DNA from: Bradyrhizobium archetypum
GTDB taxonomy: Bacteria > Pseudomonadota > Alphaproteobacteria > Rhizobiales > Xanthobacteraceae
Direction of reading: 5' to 3'
Assembly: GCF_013114835.1 (NCBI RefSeq)
Contig: NZ_JAAVLW010000008.1
Location: forward strand, 186,001 to 250,000
Length of the DNA: 64,000 nt
A program made the position numbers and the translations under genes. Below are positions 17,755 through 27,352 of the stretch, piece by piece. Every line of letters starts with the position of its first letter. Positions within the stretch are counted from its first letter, which is position 1. A model generated the notes under the pieces. It was not told the origin of the DNA. It saw only the letters and a list, made by a program, of their open reading frames with translations, and ran no database searches.

Positions 17755-18495
17755 ATGCGTTTCGCTGCGATTGCCGACGTCCATGGAAATCATCTCGCGC
17801 TTGAGGCAGTCCTTGCCGACATCCGCGCGCAGGGCATCAAGGAAATCGTCAATCTCGGCGACATGGCGAGCGGTCCGCTGGATGCCCGACGAACGATGGA
17901 TGCATTGATGGCGATCGACGCAGTCCACGTTCGTGGCAATCATGACCGCTGGCTGATCGACCGGCCGTTCGACAAAATGGGCTCCTGGGAGCGCTGCGCG
18001 CTTCCGCAACTCGATGCCAGCCATCTCGACTGGCTGCGCCAGGTGCCTGCAACGCAGGTCTTCCGAAACCAGGTCTTTCTCTGCCACGCCACGCCCTCAG
18101 ACGATAACACCTACTGGCTGGAGACGGTGACGCCGGACGGTTCGGTCAGGATGACGGCGCTGGAAGCGATCGAGAAGGAGGCGAAAGGGATCCCGCAGTC
18201 GCTGATTCTGTGCGGCCACACCCATCTCGCTCGTGCCGTGCGGCTGAGCGATGGCCGTCTCGTGGTCAACCCCGGAAGCGTCGGCGGGCCCGGCTTTCGG
18301 TACAGCGATCCGTATCCCCATTTGATCGAGGCCGGCACGCCCGACGCCCGTTACGCGATCCTGGAATTGGCGTCGGCCAACTGGCGCGTCACCTTCCGGC
18401 ATGTGCCGTATGATCACGAGGCGATGGCGGCCTTGGCGCGGCAGAACGGTCAACCTGAATTGGCAGCCGCGTTGGCGACGGGATGGATCAGGTAG
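17755..18495 (+). CDS. Calcineurin-like metallophosphoesterase
   Basis: Dinuclear metal phosphoesterase of 246 residues (YfcE/MJ0936-like). All metal-ligand motifs are present: IADVHGNHLAL (Asp7, His9), VNLGDMASGP, HVRGNHDRW, VFLCHATPS and CGHTHLARAV, then NPGSVGGPGFR. GGGAG sits about 13 bases upstream of the ATG. The substrate is unknown; family members act on phosphodiesters or serve as protein phosphatases. It is a single gene, convergent with the DUF2231 gene, so context adds little. Confidence 0.87.
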   Translation: MRFAAIADVHGNHLALEAVLADIRAQGIKEIVNLGDMASGPLDARRTMDALMAIDAVHVRGNHDRWLIDRPFDKMGSWERCALPQLDASHLDWLRQVPATQVFRNQVFLCHATPSDDNTYWLETVTPDGSVRMTALEAIEKEAKGIPQSLILCGHTHLARAVRLSDGRLVVNPGSVGGPGFRYSDPYPHLIEAGTPDARYAILELASANWRVTFRHVPYDHEAMAALARQNGQPELAAALATGWIR

Positions 18496-18504
18496 CCGAC
18501 GCCT

Positions 18505-18531
18505 GTAGCCCGGTGGCTCCACCCGGGCTAC
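18505..18531. terminator. Hairpin between convergent genes, possible bidirectional terminator
   Basis: GTAGCCCGGT / ACCCGGGCTAC with loop GGCTCC, placed in the 49-base gap between the metallophosphoesterase and DUF2231 stops. GTAGCCCGG palindromes are a common repeat type in this group. It lacks a clear T run. Confidence 0.45.
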
Positions 18532-18544
18532 GGATGCCTCTGTA

Positions 18545-19006
18545 TCACCGCGTTACAGGGGTCTCGTCTGCAACGCCGACGTGCTCTCGATAGACCATCT
18601 CCCAGCCCTTCCAGCCGGTGAAGAGCAGGATCAGCACCACGATGAATGACAGCACCAGACCCGTCGGGACAATGGCCGACGTCCCCTCGGTATAGCGCGA
18701 ATACCAGTTGTAAAGCTCGATCAGGACCGCAATGACATTGCCGCCGGCATGCAGCCAGGCGTCGTTGAGATTACGGATACGATCGTCTCCGATCAGGTCG
18801 ATCAAGCCCATAACGGCCGCGAGCGCGGCCATGATCAGGCCGATGCCCAACAGCCAGAGCGAGGCCGTCGCCCAGAAATCATTCGAGGTTTGCCAGAATG
18901 CGACATCTGAGACAAAGGCCAGAACGAAGCAGGCGACTGGAAACGGAATAAGCATCGGATGGATCGGGTGACCGGCGATTTGCGCGGTCGATTTTGGGTT
19001 CGTCAT
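18545..19006 (-). CDS. DUF2231 membrane protein
   Basis: Inner-membrane protein of 153 residues with four predicted transmembrane helices. The signature GHPIHPMLIPFPVACFVLAF lies at about 12-31 and is followed by a second helix (WATASLWLLGIGLIMAALAA) and a fourth (PTGLVLSFIVVLILLFTGWK). The histidines of HPIHP resemble heme or metal ligands, but the function is not known. The start at 19006 has GAGGAGG 6 bases upstream; an ATG 7 codons earlier lacks a site. It is downstream of the ligase gene on the same strand with a gap of about 130 bases. Confidence 0.85.
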   Translation of the reverse strand: MTNPKSTAQIAGHPIHPMLIPFPVACFVLAFVSDVAFWQTSNDFWATASLWLLGIGLIMAALAAVMGLIDLIGDDRIRNLNDAWLHAGGNVIAVLIELYNWYSRYTEGTSAIVPTGLVLSFIVVLILLFTGWKGWEMVYREHVGVADETPVTR

Positions 19007-19140
19007 GAATGCCTCCTCAATGGGCAATAGGCATTAAACTACCGGTTATGAGGCAAAGTTCCTGCGCCGCGCTGGAAAGGGCCCGGTAGGTGCGCCGCAA
19101 AATCAACGTCGCGGAGCGGCGGCCTCACGACGTACGGGGC

Positions 19141-20223
19141 TCACTTCAGCAGCTTCATCGGGTCGGCGGCCTTCTGACGCAGTTGATCGAAGGTGCACTG
19201 CCGCGGCGCCTTATCGGGCCGCCAGCGCAGGATGGAAGTACCGTGCCGGAAGCGCTCGCCGCTGACATGGTCATAGCAGACCTCGATGACGAGCTTCGGC
19301 TTCAGCGGACACCACTTGGCCGAGCGATCGGTCGACCATCGGCTTGGCCCGCCCGGCGCGTTGCCGGTGAAGCCGGGCGGGGAGATCAGCGGCTCGAGCC
19401 TGTTCGTCAGCGCCGGCTTGTCCGCCTGCTTGATGGCGGAGGTGAAGCCCACGTGATGCAAAAGGCCCTTGTCATCATAAAGCCCGAGCAGCAGCGAGCC
19501 TATGACCTTGCGGTTTGCGATTTTGTTGGCGGCGTAACGGAAACCACCAACGACGCAATCGGCGCTGCGGAATTTCTTGATCTTCTGCATGCCGTCGCGG
19601 TTGCCGGCCTGATAGGGCAGGTCGATGCGTTTAGCGATCACGCCGTCCGAGCCGCCGCCGGATTGCTTCAGCCATTTTCGTGCGACCGCATAGTTCGTGG
19701 TGGCCGGCGACAGACGAAATGCCGGCTGCGATTTGAACTGGGTTTTTGCGAAGGCTTCCAGTACGGGGCGGCGCTCGCGCAAGGGTAATCCAGCGAGCTT
19801 CCTGTCGGCCTGTGATGCCAGCAGGTCGAAAGCGAGAAACAGCGCCGGCGTTTCCTCCGATAATTTTTTGATCCGGCTGGCGGCGGGATGAATCCGTTGC
19901 AGCAGGTCATCGAACGAAAACGCCTTCCCGTGCGGCACGACGATTTCGCCGTCGAGCACGAATTCACTTGCCTTCAACGCAAGTGCGGCCTGGACCAGTT
20001 CGGGAAAGTAGCGGGCAAGGTCCTCGCCGGATTTGGAGCGGAGATCGACACTCTCACCATGACGGGACATCAGGCAGCGAAAGCCATCCCATTTGGGCTC
20101 GTAGTGCCATTCCGCCCCCTTCGGGATCGCATCGACCGAGCGCGCCTCCATCGCCGCGAGCGGGGCGGGGCGCCGACGCGTCTTTGACGATGGCGGGCGT
20201 AAGGACTCTTCAACGCGAGACAT
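19141..20223 (-). CDS. ATP-dependent DNA ligase (LigD/LigC type, ligase domain only)
   Basis: Stand-alone ATP-dependent ligase of 360 residues. Motif I is EPKWDGFR with the adenylated Lys44; motif III-like FLAFDLLA (about 127-134), motif IV SDGVIAKRID (about 191-200) and the motif V region QKIKKFRSADCVVGGF follow, then a C-terminal OB-fold (IGSLLLGLYDDKGLLHHVGF, CPLKPKLVIEVCYDHVSGER). There is no polymerase or phosphoesterase domain and no ku gene in the window, so a role in end joining is not shown; single-strand break repair is equally possible. It lies downstream of addB-addA-trxA on the same strand. Confidence 0.88.
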   Translation of the reverse strand: MSRVEESLRPPSSKTRRRPAPLAAMEARSVDAIPKGAEWHYEPKWDGFRCLMSRHGESVDLRSKSGEDLARYFPELVQAALALKASEFVLDGEIVVPHGKAFSFDDLLQRIHPAASRIKKLSEETPALFLAFDLLASQADRKLAGLPLRERRPVLEAFAKTQFKSQPAFRLSPATTNYAVARKWLKQSGGGSDGVIAKRIDLPYQAGNRDGMQKIKKFRSADCVVGGFRYAANKIANRKVIGSLLLGLYDDKGLLHHVGFTSAIKQADKPALTNRLEPLISPPGFTGNAPGGPSRWSTDRSAKWCPLKPKLVIEVCYDHVSGERFRHGTSILRWRPDKAPRQCTFDQLRQKAADPMKLLK

Positions 20224-20238
20224 GCCATCTCAACGCAA

Positions 20239-20261
20239 ACGGCCGGCTATTCGCCGGCCGT
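20239..20261 (-). terminator. Hairpin downstream of trxA
   Basis: Stem ACGGCCGGC / GCCGGCCGT, loop GAATA on the minus strand, 28 bases past the trxA stop and just upstream of the ligase start. Only TTT follows, so termination is probably partial. Confidence 0.55.
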
Positions 20262-20289
20262 CTTTAAGAAAAATATTGCCTGGGGTTGA

Positions 20290-20610
20290 TCAGACCGCAG
20301 CAGAGATCCACTGCTGCAGCTTTGCCTTCGGGGCAGCGCCAACCTGGCGGGAGGCCATCTCGCCGCCCTTGAAGATCATCAGGGTCGGGATCGACATCAC
20401 GCCGTATTTCGAGGCCGTCTTCGGGCTCTCGTCGACGTTCAGCTTGACGATCTTGACCTTGTCGCCCATGGCGCCGGAAATCTCGTCGAGCGCCGGCGCG
20501 ATCATGCGGCACGGGCCGCACCATTCGGCCCAGAAGTCGACGACCACCGGCCCGGTCGCCTTGAGCACTTCGGCTTCGAAATCGGCGTCAGAAACCTTGC
20601 CAACGGCCAT
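20290..20610 (-). CDS. trxA: Thioredoxin
   Basis: Cytoplasmic disulfide reductase of 106 residues. The active site WAEWCGPCRMIAP has Cys31 and Cys34; the cis-proline segment MSIPTLMIFKGGE and the C-terminal GAAPKAKLQQWI are present. It follows addA by 104 bases on the same strand, and the addB-addA-trxA order is conserved in Rhizobiales. A hairpin follows the stop. Confidence 0.97.
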   Translation of the reverse strand: MAVGKVSDADFEAEVLKATGPVVVDFWAEWCGPCRMIAPALDEISGAMGDKVKIVKLNVDESPKTASKYGVMSIPTLMIFKGGEMASRQVGAAPKAKLQQWISAAV

Positions 20611-20714
20611 CGGAATTACCTCGTTCAGTTAGAAATTAAAGGGCGCGGTCAAGAATCGCGCCCGGGATGATAGTGTCAAACCTATGAACGCGATCCTGCC
20701 GGGTCAAGCAGGGG

Positions 20715-23700
20715 TCACGCCGAGATGATGGATGCCAGCTCGGCTTCCAGCGCGGGGGCCGAAATCTCCATCAATTCAGCGGTTTCGGTCCAAAGCAGCG
20801 CGGCGCGGACCGACCGCTGGGGATAAAGCTTGGCCAGCATCGCCCGGTACATCGCGAGCTGGCGGACATAGCCCCTTGGCGCGTCGTCAGGCCGGCTTGG
20901 GGGTGCATGGTTGGTCTTGAAATCGACGATCAGGACCTCCTGCTCGGTCACCACAAGGCGGTCGATCTGCCCGGACACCAGCACCGGCCGCCCGCCCGGC
21001 CGCTCCAGCCGCCCGACGATCGAGACTTCGGCGCGGCTGCCGGGGGCGAAAGCGTGCGCAAAGCGCGCATCCGCAATCAGCGCCAGCGTGCTCTCGGCCA
21101 GCCGCTGCCGCTCCTCGTCGGTCCAGCCATCGGCATTGCGGGCCAGGTAAGTCAGTGCGGCGTCGCGGCGGCGCTCGGCGGCGATATCGGGCAGCGATTG
21201 CAGGAGACGGTGCACCAGCGTGCCGCGCTGCAGGGCGCGGGCGCGCTGCAGCAGCGATTCGGCCGTCCGTATCGAATAACCTTCGCTGTCCGCGGGGTCC
21301 GAGGGCCGCAGCAGGCTTTCCGGGGAAACTTCCGGCTGCGCCGGGGTCAGCAGCCAGTTGGGCAGCACGATCGGGGCCGGCGCGGACGGCGCAGCCGCCG
21401 GAGCGGCCGACAGCACGGCCTCCTCGGGTCGCGTATAGCGTTTCACCCGGCCGGCCGTGGTCTCGATCTCCTGAAGCTGCAAGCCGGAGCCAGCGAGCCC
21501 CTTGGTGATCAGATCGTACCAGGACAGCGGCCGGACGCTTTTCATGTTGCCGGGCATGCAGCCGCCGACGATCAGGCGGTCGGCGGCGCGCGTCATCGCC
21601 ACATAGAGCAGGCGGCGGTATTCATCCTCGGTATCGCCAATCATCGCCGCGCGGGCCGCGACGACGGCCGGCGGATCCTCGGCTTTGCGGCCGGCCCAGA
21701 CCACCACGCCAGGTGCGTGCGGATCGCCATTGCCCTGCGGCAGGTGGATGAGCTTCAGCCGCTGCGTGTCCGAAGGCGACGTCGTGGTGTCCACCAGGAA
21801 GACCACGGAAGCCTCCAGCCCCTTGGCGCCATGCACCGTCATGACACGGACCTCGTCGCGCGAGATCTCCATGTCGCGCTTCACCTCGAGATCGGCCGTG
21901 CGCAGCCACGCCATGAAACCCTGCAGCGAGGCCGGCGCCTTGCGTTCATAGCTCAGCGCCAGCTCCAGAAATTCGTCGAGCGCGTCGTTCGCCTCGTGGC
22001 CGAGCCGGCGCAGGATTCGCGCGCGGCCGCCGTCGCCGCCAAGCAGCCAGGCGTAGAACGCAAAAGGCGTCTCGCTGGCGAAACGACGTTCGCATTGTTC
22101 GAGCCGCCACAGCGCATCCCGCAGCCGGCCGTCGGAAGCGGCGCGCGCGCTCAGTGCGACGCGCAGCGATCCCTTGCGGTCCCAGGCGATCTTGAACAAG
22201 TCGTCATCGTCGAGCCCGAACAGCGGGCTCTTCAGTGCCACGGCGAGCGCCAGGTCGTCCTGCGGCAGCAGCAGTGCATCCGCCAGATTCATCAGGTCGA
22301 TGATCGCGATGTGCTCGGTCAGCTTGAGGCGATCGGCACCCGCCACCGGAATGCCGGCATGCTTCAGCGCCTGGATCACGGCGTCGAACGCATTGCCGCG
22401 CCGGCGCACCAGCACCAGCATGTCACCATAACGCAGCGGCCGGCGGTCGCCCTTGGCTCCGGTCATCGCGCCGCTTGTGACCAGTGCCTTGATCTCGGCC
22501 TGAATGCGGCGGGCCAGCTTCACTTCGGGGCTGGTCGCAGACACGCCGTCGAACGGCGCGCGCCAGCCTTCGATGTCCTGCCGGTCGTCGGCTTCCGCAA
22601 GCTCCCAGAGATCGATCTGGCTCGGACCGGCGTCGGCCAGTGCGTGATGGATCGGGTTGCCGATATCGATCGCATGAATGCTGCGATAGATGTCCTGCTC
22701 GCGAAACACCTGATCGACCGCGTGCAGGATCGCCGGTCCCGAGCGGAACGAATAGGTAAAGGACACCGGATCGAACTTCAGCCCGGCGCCCTCGAACTTT
22801 CTCTGAAGTGCGCGGCGGCGCAGGTCGAATTCGCGCGGGGCCGCGCCCTGAAACGAGAAGATCGACTGCTTCTCGTCGCCCACGGCGAACACCGTTCGCA
22901 CTACGCCGTCGCGCGCGCCCGCACCTGAAGTGAATTCGGAGATGATATGCGCGACAATGTCCCACTGCCGGGGGCTGGTGTCCTGCGCCTCGTCGATCAG
23001 CACATGGTCGACGCCGCGGTCGAGCTTGTAATGCACCCAGCCCGAGGAGACGCGATCGAGCATGTCCAGCGTCTTGTCGATCAGATCGTCATAATCGAGC
23101 AGGCCGCGCTCCTGCTTCTCGCGGCGGTAGTTAGCCGCCGCGGCGGTCGCGATATGCAACAGCGCCTCGGTGCGGTCGCGCGCCACCAGTGCGCGGCGGC
23201 GTTCGATCAGGGGCACGACGCGACGGGCTTCCGCTTCGATCAGCCGGCCGATCGCAGGATTGTTGTCGCAGAATTTTTTCGTCACCACCGATTTGCGCGG
23301 CGTGCGCTCGGTGTCGGTGAGAAACAGGGTGAGATATTGGTCAACCTGGGCGGCGCCGCTGAACACCAGCGCATCGCGCAGCCGTGCCGCCTGATCCTGA
23401 TCGGACTTGTTGCCGGTTTCGAGAACCAGCGCAATCTCCAGCCATCGCGCGCGCGGCAGGTTTGGGCCGTCGACGATATCGCGTTCGACGTCTTCAATGC
23501 GGTCGTTCGGGTCAACGCCAAGCGCCGCCGAAATCTGCGCAGCCGCCGCCTGCGCAGTGCCGGCGGCATCGGTCCAGGCCATGAAATGATCGCGGCTGAG
23601 ACAGGCTTCGCGCACCACGTCCTTGAAGGTGACATCGGCGGCGCTCGCCATCGCCGTCATCAGCGCGCGCCCGGTGGCGCTATCGGGGTTGCGCGACGCC

Positions 23701-24212
23701 TCGAGGAAGACAGCGAGGTTGGCGCGCTCCATCATCTCGTTCTGGTCGCGCTCGTCGAGCACGGCAAACCGCGCCGGCACGTTGGCCTCGAACGGGAATT
23801 GCTGCAGCAGCCGCGTGCACAACGCGTGGATGGTCTGCACCTTCAGCCCGCCCGGCGTTTCCAGCGCGCAGGCGAACAGTTTTCGCGCCGACTTTCGCAA
23901 GCGAGGGCTTGGATGTGGAATGCCGGCCTCGCGGATCGCCGCGTCCAGCGCGTCATCGTCGAGCGTCACCCAGTGACCGAGCGTGGTGAACACGCGCTCC
24001 GCCATGTTGGCGGCGGCAGCCTTGGTGAAGGTGATGCAGAGGATCTTTTCCGGCGCCACGCCGTCGAGCAGCAGGCGGATCACGCGCTGCACCAGGACGT
24101 GCGTCTTGCCCGAGCCGGCATTCGCCGAAACGAAGGCGGACGCGGCTGGATCGGACGCGCGGGCCTGCGTGGCGCGAACGGCATCGGGAATGATGCGGGC
24201 AGCCTTCACCAT
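20715..24212 (-). CDS. addA: Double-strand break repair helicase AddA
   Basis: Helicase-nuclease subunit of about 1165 residues that with AddB resects DNA ends for RecA, the functional counterpart of RecBCD. UvrD-type motifs are visible: Walker A SANAGSGKTHVLVQRVIRLL (about 29-48), ITFTKAAAANMAERV, DEAQDTSPRQWD (Walker B), VGDEKQSIFSFQGA, VMTVHGAKGLEASVVFLVD and LLYVAMTRAADRL. The C-terminal nuclease has EVLIVDFKTNH and RQLAMYRAML. The start at 24212 (MVKAARIIPDAV) overlaps the addB stop by 7 bases, implying coupling; a longer frame begins at 24245. Confidence 0.95.
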   Translation of the reverse strand: MVKAARIIPDAVRATQARASDPAASAFVSANAGSGKTHVLVQRVIRLLLDGVAPEKILCITFTKAAAANMAERVFTTLGHWVTLDDDALDAAIREAGIPHPSPRLRKSARKLFACALETPGGLKVQTIHALCTRLLQQFPFEANVPARFAVLDERDQNEMMERANLAVFLEASRNPDSATGRALMTAMASAADVTFKDVVREACLSRDHFMAWTDAAGTAQAAAAQISAALGVDPNDRIEDVERDIVDGPNLPRARWLEIALVLETGNKSDQDQAARLRDALVFSGAAQVDQYLTLFLTDTERTPRKSVVTKKFCDNNPAIGRLIEAEARRVVPLIERRRALVARDRTEALLHIATAAAANYRREKQERGLLDYDDLIDKTLDMLDRVSSGWVHYKLDRGVDHVLIDEAQDTSPRQWDIVAHIISEFTSGAGARDGVVRTVFAVGDEKQSIFSFQGAAPREFDLRRRALQRKFEGAGLKFDPVSFTYSFRSGPAILHAVDQVFREQDIYRSIHAIDIGNPIHHALADAGPSQIDLWELAEADDRQDIEGWRAPFDGVSATSPEVKLARRIQAEIKALVTSGAMTGAKGDRRPLRYGDMLVLVRRRGNAFDAVIQALKHAGIPVAGADRLKLTEHIAIIDLMNLADALLLPQDDLALAVALKSPLFGLDDDDLFKIAWDRKGSLRVALSARAASDGRLRDALWRLEQCERRFASETPFAFYAWLLGGDGGRARILRRLGHEANDALDEFLELALSYERKAPASLQGFMAWLRTADLEVKRDMEISRDEVRVMTVHGAKGLEASVVFLVDTTTSPSDTQRLKLIHLPQGNGDPHAPGVVVWAGRKAEDPPAVVAARAAMIGDTEDEYRRLLYVAMTRAADRLIVGGCMPGNMKSVRPLSWYDLITKGLAGSGLQLQEIETTAGRVKRYTRPEEAVLSAAPAAAPSAPAPIVLPNWLLTPAQPEVSPESLLRPSDPADSEGYSIRTAESLLQRARALQRGTLVHRLLQSLPDIAAERRRDAALTYLARNADGWTDEERQRLAESTLALIADARFAHAFAPGSRAEVSIVGRLERPGGRPVLVSGQIDRLVVTEQEVLIVDFKTNHAPPSRPDDAPRGYVRQLAMYRAMLAKLYPQRSVRAALLWTETAELMEISAPALEAELASIISA

Positions 24213-27200
24213 TCCTCGATTCCCAGGCCGCCGGCGGCCGACCATTCCTTGATGCGGGCGAGGTCGTCATAGGCGCCGTAGCGGTTCGACCACATCGACA
24301 GGTTCAGCGACGTGTAGGCGGTCTCCTCGTTCTCGAATTTGCGGATCAAGGCCTCTAACTGCTCGCGGGCGTAGTCGGCGGCCTCATCCGGCGGCTGCGG
24401 CGTGTCGTTGTTCCTGATCTTCAGCTCCAGCGAGCGTTGCTCGCCGGGCGGATTGTTGCCGCTCAGCCTGACATAGACGAGCTCGCCGACAGATGATCCG
24501 GCATGGATATTCTCAAATCCGCCTTCACGCAGGATCGCGGCCTCCAGCGTCAACTGCGGCGACAGGCCCATCCGCACCTGCTTGCCGGTCGGCGGTTGAC
24601 CGGTCTTGTAATCGAGGATCGCAAAGCTGCCGTCATGGCGCTGTTCGATCCGGTCGGCGCGTGCGGATAGCGTGAAAATGCGTTCGTTGCCGAGCGGAAT
24701 CTTGATTTCGCCCCTGATCTCGGCGGCAATTTTCTCGATATCGTCGCGCCGCGCCTTCTCCCAATCCGCAAACCAGGTGGCGATGCGCTGGAACCTCGGC
24801 CACCACAGCGCGCGGGCCTCGGGCCGCTCCATCAGTGGCGCGAAGTACTTTTCACCGATCCCGCGCAGCGCCAGCGCGGGCTGTTCGGGAAGGGCGTCGG
24901 CGAATCTTTGCGTAAACTCGCCGAGCGCGTCATGGATCGCCGAGCCGCGGTCGGCCGCCGACAGCGGCATGTCCACGGGGTCGAGCGGATCGAGCCGCAG
25001 GATGTATTTCGCATAGATCGTATAGGGATCGCGCAGCCAGTCCTCGATCGCCGTCACCGACAATTTCAGCGGCCGCGTCGCAACTGGCGGCTTCGGCGCG
25101 GGCTGCTCGATCGGCTTCACTTCATCAGGCTGATCCAGTTCGGCGGCGAAGCTGACATATTTCTGTCCGGCGCTCCTGGCTTCATCCCAGCGCGCTTCGC
25201 CGGCCACCGCCTCCAGCCGATGCAGAAAGCGCGAGGCGACTGCCGGCGCGCCGCCAACCTTGGCCGAATGGGTCAGGATCACATCGTCCGTTCCCAACAG
25301 TTGCGCAAAATCGTGCGCAGAGAGGCCGATACGTCGCTCCGGCAGATCGAGGCCGAGTTCGTGGCGCATCGGCCGGCTCAGCCACGGATCGACCCGCGGC
25401 GCCGGGGGCCATACGCCCTCGACCAGCCCGCCGAGAATGACGCGGTCGGATTCGGTCAGCCGCGCTTCGAGCTGGCCATAGATCTGCAATTGCGCATTGG
25501 CGGACTCCGGCCGCCGCACGATGCGGTCGGCATAGGCGGTCTGGAACACATCCGGGTAATCGCCGAGCTGGACCATCAGGCCGCTCGGCTTTTGCTCGGT
25601 AAGCAGGTCGTCAAACGCCGCGGCCAGCACCGCGCCCTGCGCTTCCTCGAAGACGATGGCAACGCCGTTCTGATCCGACGACAGGGCGATCAGCGCCTCG
25701 CGATGGCGATGCGCCAGTTCGGCGAAATCGAATGGCTTCGTCGAGCCGACAACTTCCAGCGGCGACAGCGCCCTCTGCAACGCAGCGATCAGCGATTGAG
25801 CCTGGTCGAGCTCGTCGTCCCGCAATTTCGCGCGGGGTTCGGAAGCGTGAAGCGAGGACGTCTCGTGACTCCGGAGCTTCCTAAGCTCGACGCGGAAACG
25901 ATCGAAGTCGCGTGCCAAGCCGCTCGTGCCGGCTTGCGGCCGGGTGCCGCGCAACAGCGCCAGCTCGAGAATCTCAGTGGCGCGTTTGAACGCGCCATCC
26001 TTGCCGCCGAGCCGGAATAGCGGATGTTTGAGCAGCGCGAGCAAGGTTGGCGGCTCCAGCCCCTTGGCGGCGGCTTCCGCGGCGAGGCGGGCAAAGATGC
26101 CGCTTGGCGTATCCGTCAGCGCGTCGCCGCCGGAATCGTTGAATTCGAGATTCCAGCGGGTCAGCGCTGCCATCACCCGTCGCGCCAGCGCGCGATCCGG
26201 CGTCACCAGCGCAGCCGATTTTCCCAGATGCCGCGCCTCGCGCATCGCCACCGCAATCGCCAGCGCCTCCATCTCCGAGCTTGGCGCTTCGACGACCGCA
26301 AGCTTCGTCATGCCGCCAGCGATCTTCGCCGATACATCGGGCTGCGCCAGCCGGTCATGCCATTGCTCGGTCGCGGTCGAGGGCCGCATCGTTTCGGACA
26401 TCAGCACCTCGCGCCCGGATGGCGCCGGCGTGCCGAGGATTTCGACGTCGCTTCGCTTGATGCCGAAGCGCTCGAGCAAGCCCTGCATCGCGAATTGCGG
26501 ATGGTTGGAGGCGGGCTGCGTGGTGAATTTGCCCTGCGCGTCCCTGACGCCGCCGATTGTCCGCCAGGCTTCCTCGTCGAGATCGGTGTCGAGCCCCGGC
26601 AGCACCACCGCGCCCTGCTTCAGGCCGGCCACGGCATTGAGGAATTTCGCGGTCGCCGGCATCGAGCCCGTCGAACCCGCCGCAACCACCGGCCCTTCAT
26701 GATGCGCGGTCAGGCGGGCGGCTTCCGCCTCGATCAGGCGGTCGCGCCGTTCCGCGGGCTCGATCCGGCCGATTTCCTTGAGGTGCTCCGGCCAAGCCTT
26801 GCGCGCGATGCGCAAAAATTCCAGCGAATGCTGCCAGTATTTGTCGAACTGGTCGGGCACCAGCCTGTCGAGCGCTTCCCAGGCGACGCCGCGCGTCACC
26901 ATGTCGTCCATCAGCCGCGCCAGATCGCCGGCCAGCGCAAGCGTCGAGGCCGGGCCGCCAACCACAAGCGGCGCCGACACCGGACTTTTCGCCCATGCCG
27001 CCACCAGATGCGCCAGCGTCAGCCGCCGCTCCAGCTCGCCGAGCCGCGGCGGAATGTCGAGCGGCGCTGTGCCACTGAACTGTTCGGAGCCTTCCGAGAA
27101 GGCCAGTTCGTCCTCGTCGATATCGCCGAGCGCCACGATGCGCGGCAGGATCGCAGCGTCCGTCTTCAGTTCGTCGAGAAAGATTTCGCGCGCGAGCCGC

Positions 27201-27352
27201 CCGGCGCGCCGGGTCGGCAGATAGAGCGTGGCGCGCGCGAGACTAAGCGGATCCTGACGCGCCTCGAACCCTTCGACCAGCCGGCCGTCAACCAGCGCCG
27301 CGATGACGGTGCGCAGGAACGGCACGGAGAGGGGAACGCTGAAAACGCGCAT
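24206..27352 (-). CDS. addB: Double-strand break repair protein AddB (alphaproteobacterial type)
   Basis: Protein of 1048 residues, the second nuclease/helicase-like subunit of AddAB. The N-terminus has LYLPTRRAGRLAREIFLDEL in the position of a degenerate helicase domain. The C-terminal nuclease is clear: LSVTAIEDWLRDPYTIYAKY, SAIHDALGEFTQRF and FAILDYKTGQPPTGKQ with SPQLTLEAAIL, which carry the PD-(D/E)XK residues (Asp and Lys of DYKTG). I did not see the four-cysteine iron-sulfur cluster of Bacillus AddB. It is upstream of addA with overlapping ends. Confidence 0.94.
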   Translation of the reverse strand: MRVFSVPLSVPFLRTVIAALVDGRLVEGFEARQDPLSLARATLYLPTRRAGRLAREIFLDELKTDAAILPRIVALGDIDEDELAFSEGSEQFSGTAPLDIPPRLGELERRLTLAHLVAAWAKSPVSAPLVVGGPASTLALAGDLARLMDDMVTRGVAWEALDRLVPDQFDKYWQHSLEFLRIARKAWPEHLKEIGRIEPAERRDRLIEAEAARLTAHHEGPVVAAGSTGSMPATAKFLNAVAGLKQGAVVLPGLDTDLDEEAWRTIGGVRDAQGKFTTQPASNHPQFAMQGLLERFGIKRSDVEILGTPAPSGREVLMSETMRPSTATEQWHDRLAQPDVSAKIAGGMTKLAVVEAPSSEMEALAIAVAMREARHLGKSAALVTPDRALARRVMAALTRWNLEFNDSGGDALTDTPSGIFARLAAEAAAKGLEPPTLLALLKHPLFRLGGKDGAFKRATEILELALLRGTRPQAGTSGLARDFDRFRVELRKLRSHETSSLHASEPRAKLRDDELDQAQSLIAALQRALSPLEVVGSTKPFDFAELAHRHREALIALSSDQNGVAIVFEEAQGAVLAAAFDDLLTEQKPSGLMVQLGDYPDVFQTAYADRIVRRPESANAQLQIYGQLEARLTESDRVILGGLVEGVWPPAPRVDPWLSRPMRHELGLDLPERRIGLSAHDFAQLLGTDDVILTHSAKVGGAPAVASRFLHRLEAVAGEARWDEARSAGQKYVSFAAELDQPDEVKPIEQPAPKPPVATRPLKLSVTAIEDWLRDPYTIYAKYILRLDPLDPVDMPLSAADRGSAIHDALGEFTQRFADALPEQPALALRGIGEKYFAPLMERPEARALWWPRFQRIATWFADWEKARRDDIEKIAAEIRGEIKIPLGNERIFTLSARADRIEQRHDGSFAILDYKTGQPPTGKQVRMGLSPQLTLEAAILREGGFENIHAGSSVGELVYVRLSGNNPPGEQRSLELKIRNNDTPQPPDEAADYAREQLEALIRKFENEETAYTSLNLSMWSNRYGAYDDLARIKEWSAAGGLGIEEW

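Noticed and set aside
20907..22928. Plus-strand frame of 673 residues over addA
   Set aside because: Shadow of addA in a GC-rich genome; rich in Arg/His/Gln with no recognisable domain.
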